Source of the DNA: Verrucomicrobiota bacterium
Lineage (GTDB): Bacteria; Verrucomicrobiota; Verrucomicrobiia; Opitutales; Oceanipulchritudinaceae
Assembly: GCA_009908535.1 (NCBI GenBank)
Contig: JAAAOD010000012.1
Coordinates: 1-11,149, forward strand
Direction: 5' to 3'
DNA length: 11,149 bases
The notes below the pieces were generated by a model that was not told the DNA's origin, ran no database searches, and saw nothing but the letters and a program-made list of their open reading frames with translations. Below are positions 6,899 to 11,149 of the stretch, in pieces; position 1 is the first letter of the stretch, and the number at the start of each line of letters is the position of its first letter. The position numbers were made by a program, and so were the translations under genes.

Positions 6899-9800
6899 TC
6901 AAACCGGAACCAGATGGACCTCAACCGCCTCGGGAGAAAGCCCGGTGAGTACGGCCACCGCTTCGCGATAGCGCTCGAGCTGGAGGGCATAGCGCTCCTG
7001 CAACTGCTCCGCCGCAGGACGCCCGGCGTCGAGCTGGTCGGTCTTGAAATCGTAGAGGGCGGCGCGGCATGGTTGACCATCCTCCCCGCGAAACACGAGG
7101 GCCCGGTCGATGATCCCCGTGCGGAGGCGGTCCTCCTCGCGCAGCACAAAGGGCTTTTCCCGCCAGAGTTCGTGGCGCGTGGGCGGAGGCGTGAAAATCT
7201 CCCGCGCCTTTTCACCGGCTAAAAAGGTCTCGAGACGTTCGCGCACGTCCGCGTCCAATGCTTCCCAACCGGGCAGGTTTGCCGGCTTCGCCCCCGGTGG
7301 GAGCCAGTCCACGCCCGCGAGGAAGGCATGGACCTTCGACCCGAAACGGGCCCCCCGGCGGCCCGCCAGCTGTACGGGCAATTCCTCCTTGCCGTGGGCC
7401 TCCTGCGACGGGGAAAGTTCCATGCGCAAGGCGACGCGCGGAAGCGCCTCTCTTTCCCCGAGCGGCCGGAGCCGCGGGGCCGTCGGCGGCCCGGCAGGAA
7501 CGGCCCCGGCGGATTGGTACCATGCGGGGTTGCCGAAACCGGCGACGAGCGAAAGCCCGCCCGGAAACGGGTGGTCGGCGACCGGGCCTTCCAGCCGGAG
7601 AAGGGAATTGAATTTCAGGGATTCTCCGCCGGCGTTGAAATCCGCCTCTGTCGAGACGCAGTACAACCCCTGTTTTGCCCGCGTCATTGCGACGTACAGA
7701 TTGCAGAGGGATTCGAACTGCCGCTCCGCCTCCTGTCGCTCGCGTGCGGCGCAAAGCACGGGATCGCTGACGAGGATGTCCTTGCGCGGCAGAGCGCAAA
7801 TCCAGCGGATGGTGCCGTCGCCCCCGCGTTCCACATGGAGGGCTTCGGCGCGGGAGGAGACCAGTTCCTGCTTCGCCATGTCGGCGACCACCACGACATC
7901 GAAATCCAGGCCCTTGGCCTTGTGAATGGTGAGGACCTGAATCCCCTCCCCCGTGCCGCTTTCATCCAGCTCCAGCCGGGCGAGGTAATCGGCGAACCGC
8001 CGGGGCGAACCTCCGTGCCGCAGTTCGGAGAAGCCGGTCGCCGCCTCGACGAGGTCCGAGGCCCGCCGACGCAGGAAAGCGGAGGCCTCGATCCGCTCCT
8101 TCCATACCGCGAGGAGGCGACGCGCCGCCGCCGCGACCTCCCCCGCGCTGAGAAGGGAACGCACCTGACGCCGAAGCTCGTGAAGATCCCCGGGATCCCC
8201 GCCGGCGGAAGTCATGCCGAGCCACCCCCGCGGAAAGGTCTGTTCCGGCTGTTCGATCCAACGGACAAAAGCCTGTATCCACAATCCCAGCACATTGTCG
8301 TTACCCGGCCGCACCTTTCCTTCCATCCGCGCGTTGAAGCCGGCCTCCCGCAACTGCAGGGCGATCTCCCGCACCCGCTCGTTTTTCCGGCAGAGGACCG
8401 CGCAGCTGAGCCGCCGCCTTTCCGGTTCAATCTCCTGCAGCAGGGCCGTCACGGCGGGACCGGAATCGGCGGCCTCGGTGGAGAAAACGCCCGCGAAGCC
8501 CTCTTTTTCCGCGACCGGGGCCGCCGGTTCATGGTCCTTCCAGTTCTGCCGCCAGCGTTCCTTCACGCCGGGCAACAGGTCAAGGCCGCCGATGCGGCCC
8601 TCGTCCCCGAAAACCGCGTTCACGCAGTCGAGCACGGGGCGCGCGCTGCGGTAACTCCGGTGCAGCGGATGCACGACGATGCCGCCGTCCGCATCCGCGG
8701 GATACTTCCGCAGAATCTCATCGAAGAGGCGCGCGTCGCCCCCGCGCCAGCCATACAGGGACTGCTTGACGTCGCCGACGTAGAAAAAACTCCTGCGGCG
8801 TTCGGGATCCATGAGCACCTCGGTGGCGAGCGGTTCGAGTACCCTCCACTGCAGACGCGAGGTATCCTGGAACTCGTCGAGGAGCCAGTGGTCCACCTGC
8901 CGGTCGAGCCGGTAGCCAAGGTCCAGATCGGCTCCGCCTTCCCCCGTGCCGCCGAAGGCCCGCAGAAGCAGAACCGGCAGGTCATGGAAGACAAGAAGTC
9001 CGCTTTCCCGGACCGCGGTCCCGTACTGGCCGTCGTATAGCTCAAGGAGCGAACCGAAGGCGGTCGTCCCGAAAAGGCTGCGCACGAATTCGGCGCCAAG
9101 GACCGCCTGCAGGAGTCGCAGCAGGGGCTCTCCCAGATCCATCGAAAGTTCGTATTCCTTATTGAAATACTCCACGGGAAACGGCTCCCGCCCGAGTTTT
9201 CCCGGATCGTCGAGCAGCTGTTGCAGAACCTTCCCGCCCGGCAGTCGATCGCCAATGGTCCATGCCTCAAGGCCATCGGCGATTTTCACAAGGCTTCCGT
9301 GCAGGCGCTTCCCGAATTCTTCCTCGCGTCCGGCAAGGGCGGCGCGCACATCGGCCGCGGCCTTGTGGCGGTCCGTCGGCTTCTGCGTCAGCCACCATGG
9401 CTTCTCCTGTCCATAGATGCTTCGGACGTGGCCCCATTTCCCGGCCTCGCCGGCCTCGAGGTACAAATCGTAGCCATTCTTCAGTACCTCGGTAAGGACG
9501 CGGAGGACATTCTTCTCCTCCCGGCCGAAGGTATGCTCCTTGAAAAGGCGGAGCATCTGCTCCCGTTCCTCCCCGTCCGCGTTGTTGAGGAGGCCGCGCA
9601 GGACCTCGCGCCGGGCCTCGGCAAGGGCGTAGTCCTGCAGGATGACATGGGGCCGGTTCAGCCCGAGTTCAAAGGGAAAGGCGGCGACGATCTGGGCGAA
9701 GTAGCTGTCGATGGTGAGCAGGTGCAAATCGCCGATGGCGTGCACCAGCTCCTGTAGTTTTTCCCGGAAGAAGGCCGCATCGGCCTCCGGCCGACCGATT

Positions 9801-10027
9801 TCCGCCCCGAGGACCGCCGCCTCCTTTTCCCCGGCGGCGGCCGGCAGAAGGCGGGCGAAGATTTTCCGCAGAAACTCCCCGGCCGCCATGCGGGTGAAGG
9901 TCAGGGCGAGGATGGTGGAGGGATCCACACCGTTGGCGAGCAGCCGCAGGTAACGGGTCACGAGGGCGTAGGTCTTGCCCGTGCCGGCGGAGGCGCGGAT
10001 CGCTTCGTTTCCGATCACGCCGCTCAT
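6899..10027 (-). CDS. addA: AddA-type helicase-nuclease (UvrD/RecB-like helicase with PD-(D/E)XK nuclease)
   Basis: The catalytic subunit of an AddAB-type end-processing enzyme: it unwinds DNA from double-strand breaks and cuts one strand, preparing 3' tails for RecA. The protein has 1042 residues. Superfamily-1 motifs appear in order: Walker A ASAGTGKT (12-19), Ia ALTFTRMAAGEF (41-52), II DEFQD (384-388), III VGDVKQSLYGWRG (417-429), IV HRSYRS (456-461), V TIHKAKGLDF (700-709) and VI LYVAMTRAK (777-785). The C-terminal nuclease shows H900, D974 in GIIDRA, and D993/K995 in YDFKT, followed by QLERY (1016-1020). The N-terminus begins only 11 residues before Walker A, so the Q motif of UvrD and Bacillus AddA is missing, as in RecB-like openings. 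The frame is open to 10339, but the ATG at 10027 is preferred: it has a strong ribosome site, and the upstream extension is arginine-glycine-rich shadow sequence over addB. It overlaps the addB stop as ATGA. Confidence 0.93.
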   Translation of the reverse strand: MSGVIGNEAIRASAGTGKTYALVTRYLRLLANGVDPSTILALTFTRMAAGEFLRKIFARLLPAAAGEKEAAVLGAEIGRPEADAAFFREKLQELVHAIGDLHLLTIDSYFAQIVAAFPFELGLNRPHVILQDYALAEARREVLRGLLNNADGEEREQMLRLFKEHTFGREEKNVLRVLTEVLKNGYDLYLEAGEAGKWGHVRSIYGQEKPWWLTQKPTDRHKAAADVRAALAGREEEFGKRLHGSLVKIADGLEAWTIGDRLPGGKVLQQLLDDPGKLGREPFPVEYFNKEYELSMDLGEPLLRLLQAVLGAEFVRSLFGTTAFGSLLELYDGQYGTAVRESGLLVFHDLPVLLLRAFGGTGEGGADLDLGYRLDRQVDHWLLDEFQDTSRLQWRVLEPLATEVLMDPERRRSFFYVGDVKQSLYGWRGGDARLFDEILRKYPADADGGIVVHPLHRSYRSARPVLDCVNAVFGDEGRIGGLDLLPGVKERWRQNWKDHEPAAPVAEKEGFAGVFSTEAADSGPAVTALLQEIEPERRRLSCAVLCRKNERVREIALQLREAGFNARMEGKVRPGNDNVLGLWIQAFVRWIEQPEQTFPRGWLGMTSAGGDPGDLHELRRQVRSLLSAGEVAAAARRLLAVWKERIEASAFLRRRASDLVEAATGFSELRHGGSPRRFADYLARLELDESGTGEGIQVLTIHKAKGLDFDVVVVADMAKQELVSSRAEALHVERGGDGTIRWICALPRKDILVSDPVLCAARERQEAERQFESLCNLYVAMTRAKQGLYCVSTEADFNAGGESLKFNSLLRLEGPVADHPFPGGLSLVAGFGNPAWYQSAGAVPAGPPTAPRLRPLGEREALPRVALRMELSPSQEAHGKEELPVQLAGRRGARFGSKVHAFLAGVDWLPPGAKPANLPGWEALDADVRERLETFLAGEKAREIFTPPPTRHELWREKPFVLREEDRLRTGIIDRALVFRGEDGQPCRAALYDFKTDQLDAGRPAAEQLQERYALQLERYREAVAVLTGLSPEAVEVHLVPV

Positions 10028-11149
10028 GCCCGCTCCTCCCTTCCGTGGCGCCGCAGCCATGATTCCGCGATGGCCTCTTCCGGCACCGGTCCCCACCACG
10101 GTTGCCAGTCGGAGGAGGCGAAGCCCTTCGACGGCGGCCAGAAGAGGCCCTCCCGGACGGCCCGCACCACGGCGCCGGCGCAGCGCAGGGCCTCCTCGAC
10201 GGGCGGGCCGCCCTCCGGCCATTCGACAAGGCCCGCCCCCAGTACCGTCTTGGGAAGGTTGACATAGCCAACGCGCGGGCATTGCCCGAATTCGTTTTCC
10301 ACCGCCGCGGCATAAAGGGGCAACTGAAGATCCCTCCATCGAAAGGGTTTCCCGCAGAGGTCGAAATCAACCTCCGGCAGCGGAGGCTCCCCCGAGGCGG
10401 CCGTCACCTTGCCGAGGTGCGCCTTGAACGGCGTGGCGGTGGAATCGGATGTTTTGTAATCAAGCACGCGCAGCTCGCCGGATTCCTCGTTGCGCTCAAC
10501 AAGGTCAACGACCCCGGAAAGAGGCAGGCCCTCGATGGTCAGACGGGAACGCCCGGTTTCACGGTCGTGAATTTTCCACTCGGCGTGAAGGGGCCTCCAC
10601 CCGGCACGGCGCTGTGCGGCAAGGTGCGGGGCGACCGCGCGCAACCTTTGTTCCATCGCCTCCAGCTGGATCCGCACAGCCAGGGGCGGATGTCCGCCGA
10701 ACCGCGCCGTGCTCTCGGTCCGCAGGGTGTCGAGAAGGAACTCCACCGTTTCATTTTCCCTGCTCAGCTTCCGCGCCTCATCGCCGGAATTGTAGTGACA
10801 GAACAACACATGCAGAAGCGAACCAAACTGCATGGCGTCCATTTCTTCTTCGCGGTCGAGGGGGACTTCCCAGCCCATCAAACGTTCGAGGAAAAAGCGG
10901 AAGGGATCCGCGAGCCACGCGCTGAAGTCGGTGACGGAAAGGCGGTCGGGACCCTCCGGTTCCGGAAGCTGAAGGCGGTCCCCGAACGCGGAGGGAACGG
11001 ACGCCCGTTGGGCGGATTCTCCCGTCAGAAGGCTGCTCACGCGCGGAAGGATTTCCTCTCCGCCCGCATGGAGGAGAAACCGCGAGGGGACCTGCGGCGT
11101 ACCATCGAGGCCGCGGTCGGGAAGGAGAATGTCCACCCTGCCCGATGCG
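10024..11149 (-). CDS. addB: AddB-like PD-(D/E)XK nuclease subunit, C-terminal part (cut by right window edge)
   Basis: The partner of AddA. In this family the N-terminal part is an inactive helicase fold and the C-terminus a nuclease. About 374 residues are visible and the frame is open through the right edge, so the 5' part is missing; the GTG at 11136 is internal, not a start. Counting from that valine codon, the RecB-type nuclease shows H109 in FGSLLH, D211 in GVVDLVER, D226 and K228 in LDYKTS, and QLPLY at 271-275. The segment VPSRFLL near the edge is the conserved stretch that precedes the nuclease. Fe-S-type AddB has a cysteine before P-F in this area and a CxxCxxxxxC near the C-terminus. 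Here the first site reads ADPFRFF (76-82) and the second is absent, so a cluster is unlikely. The stop overlaps addA as ATGA. An alternative name is simply PD-(D/E)XK nuclease family protein. Confidence 0.88.
   Translation of the reverse strand, partial: ASGRVDILLPDRGLDGTPQVPSRFLLHAGGEEILPRVSSLLTGESAQRASVPSAFGDRLQLPEPEGPDRLSVTDFSAWLADPFRFFLERLMGWEVPLDREEEMDAMQFGSLLHVLFCHYNSGDEARKLSRENETVEFLLDTLRTESTARFGGHPPLAVRIQLEAMEQRLRAVAPHLAAQRRAGWRPLHAEWKIHDRETGRSRLTIEGLPLSGVVDLVERNEESGELRVLDYKTSDSTATPFKAHLGKVTAASGEPPLPEVDFDLCGKPFRWRDLQLPLYAAAVENEFGQCPRVGYVNLPKTVLGAGLVEWPEGGPPVEEALRCAGAVVRAVREGLFWPPSKGFASSDWQPWWGPVPEEAIAESWLRRHGREERA
10033..10037 (-). promoter_or_regulatory. Ribosome binding site that decides the addA start
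   Basis: AGGAG (in the run GGGAGGAG) on the minus strand, five bases before the addA ATG at 10027 and inside the last codons of addB. It supports this ATG over the longer open frame and suggests coupled translation with addB. Confidence 0.7.

Noticed and set aside
7328..9040. Plus-strand open frame of 570 codons opposite addA
   Set aside because: It mirrors the codon structure of addA and has low-complexity proline/arginine/glycine-rich content without recognisable motifs; addA motifs run throughout the other strand.
10028..10339. In-frame upstream extension of addA by 104 residues
   Set aside because: The extension is arginine- and glycine-rich shadow sequence over the addB nuclease domain, while the ATG at 10027 has a strong ribosome site and the ATGA overlap.

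Overview
The window is ordinary-looking, gene-dense bacterial chromosome of high GC content (roughly 60 % by eye). Seven protein genes cover almost all of it, two of them cut by the window edges, and no gene-free stretch exceeds 300 bases. There are no tRNA or rRNA genes, insertion sequences, CRISPR arrays or phage genes that I can recognise. The gene styles (532-residue SerA with ASB and ACT domains, an AddAB-type recombination pair without iron-sulphur cysteines, a secreted alkaline phosphatase with unusual metal ligands) would fit a Gram-negative of the PVC group such as Verrucomicrobiota. That placement is an impression, not a proof.

Region 1 (1-3888, minus strand) is a compact operon read right to left: serA (3-phosphoglycerate dehydrogenase), plsY (acyl-phosphate:glycerol-3-phosphate acyltransferase), hom (homoserine dehydrogenase) and lysC (aspartate kinase, running off the left edge). 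Gaps are 3 bp, a 4-bp ATGA overlap and 16 bp. SerA commits glycolytic 3-phosphoglycerate to serine. LysC and Hom carry out the first and third steps of the aspartate pathway to threonine, methionine and lysine. PlsY makes lysophosphatidic acid for phospholipids and is the odd member. A plausible promoter lies just upstream of serA.

Region 2 (3889-5434): a 116-bp divergent intergenic region separates serA from a plus-strand gene for a lipoamide-dehydrogenase-like FAD/NAD disulphide oxidoreductase with no 2-oxoacid dehydrogenase genes beside it. It ends against the convergent phosphatase gene, with two short hairpins in the 50-bp gap.

Region 3 (5435-6898, minus): a Sec-exported alkaline-phosphatase-superfamily enzyme in which two of the usual histidine zinc ligands are replaced, preceded by a 153-bp intergenic region holding two back-to-back inverted repeats.

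Region 4 (6899-11149, minus): an addB-addA pair coupled by an ATGA overlap. AddA is a full UvrD/RecB-type helicase with a C-terminal PD-(D/E)XK nuclease. Only the C-terminal nuclease part of AddB is in the window. Together they would process double-strand DNA ends for RecA-dependent repair.

I did not find a clearly new biological system. The most informative oddities are the phosphatase metal site, the orphan disulphide oxidoreductase, the Fe-S-less AddB and the lipid gene inside an amino-acid operon.
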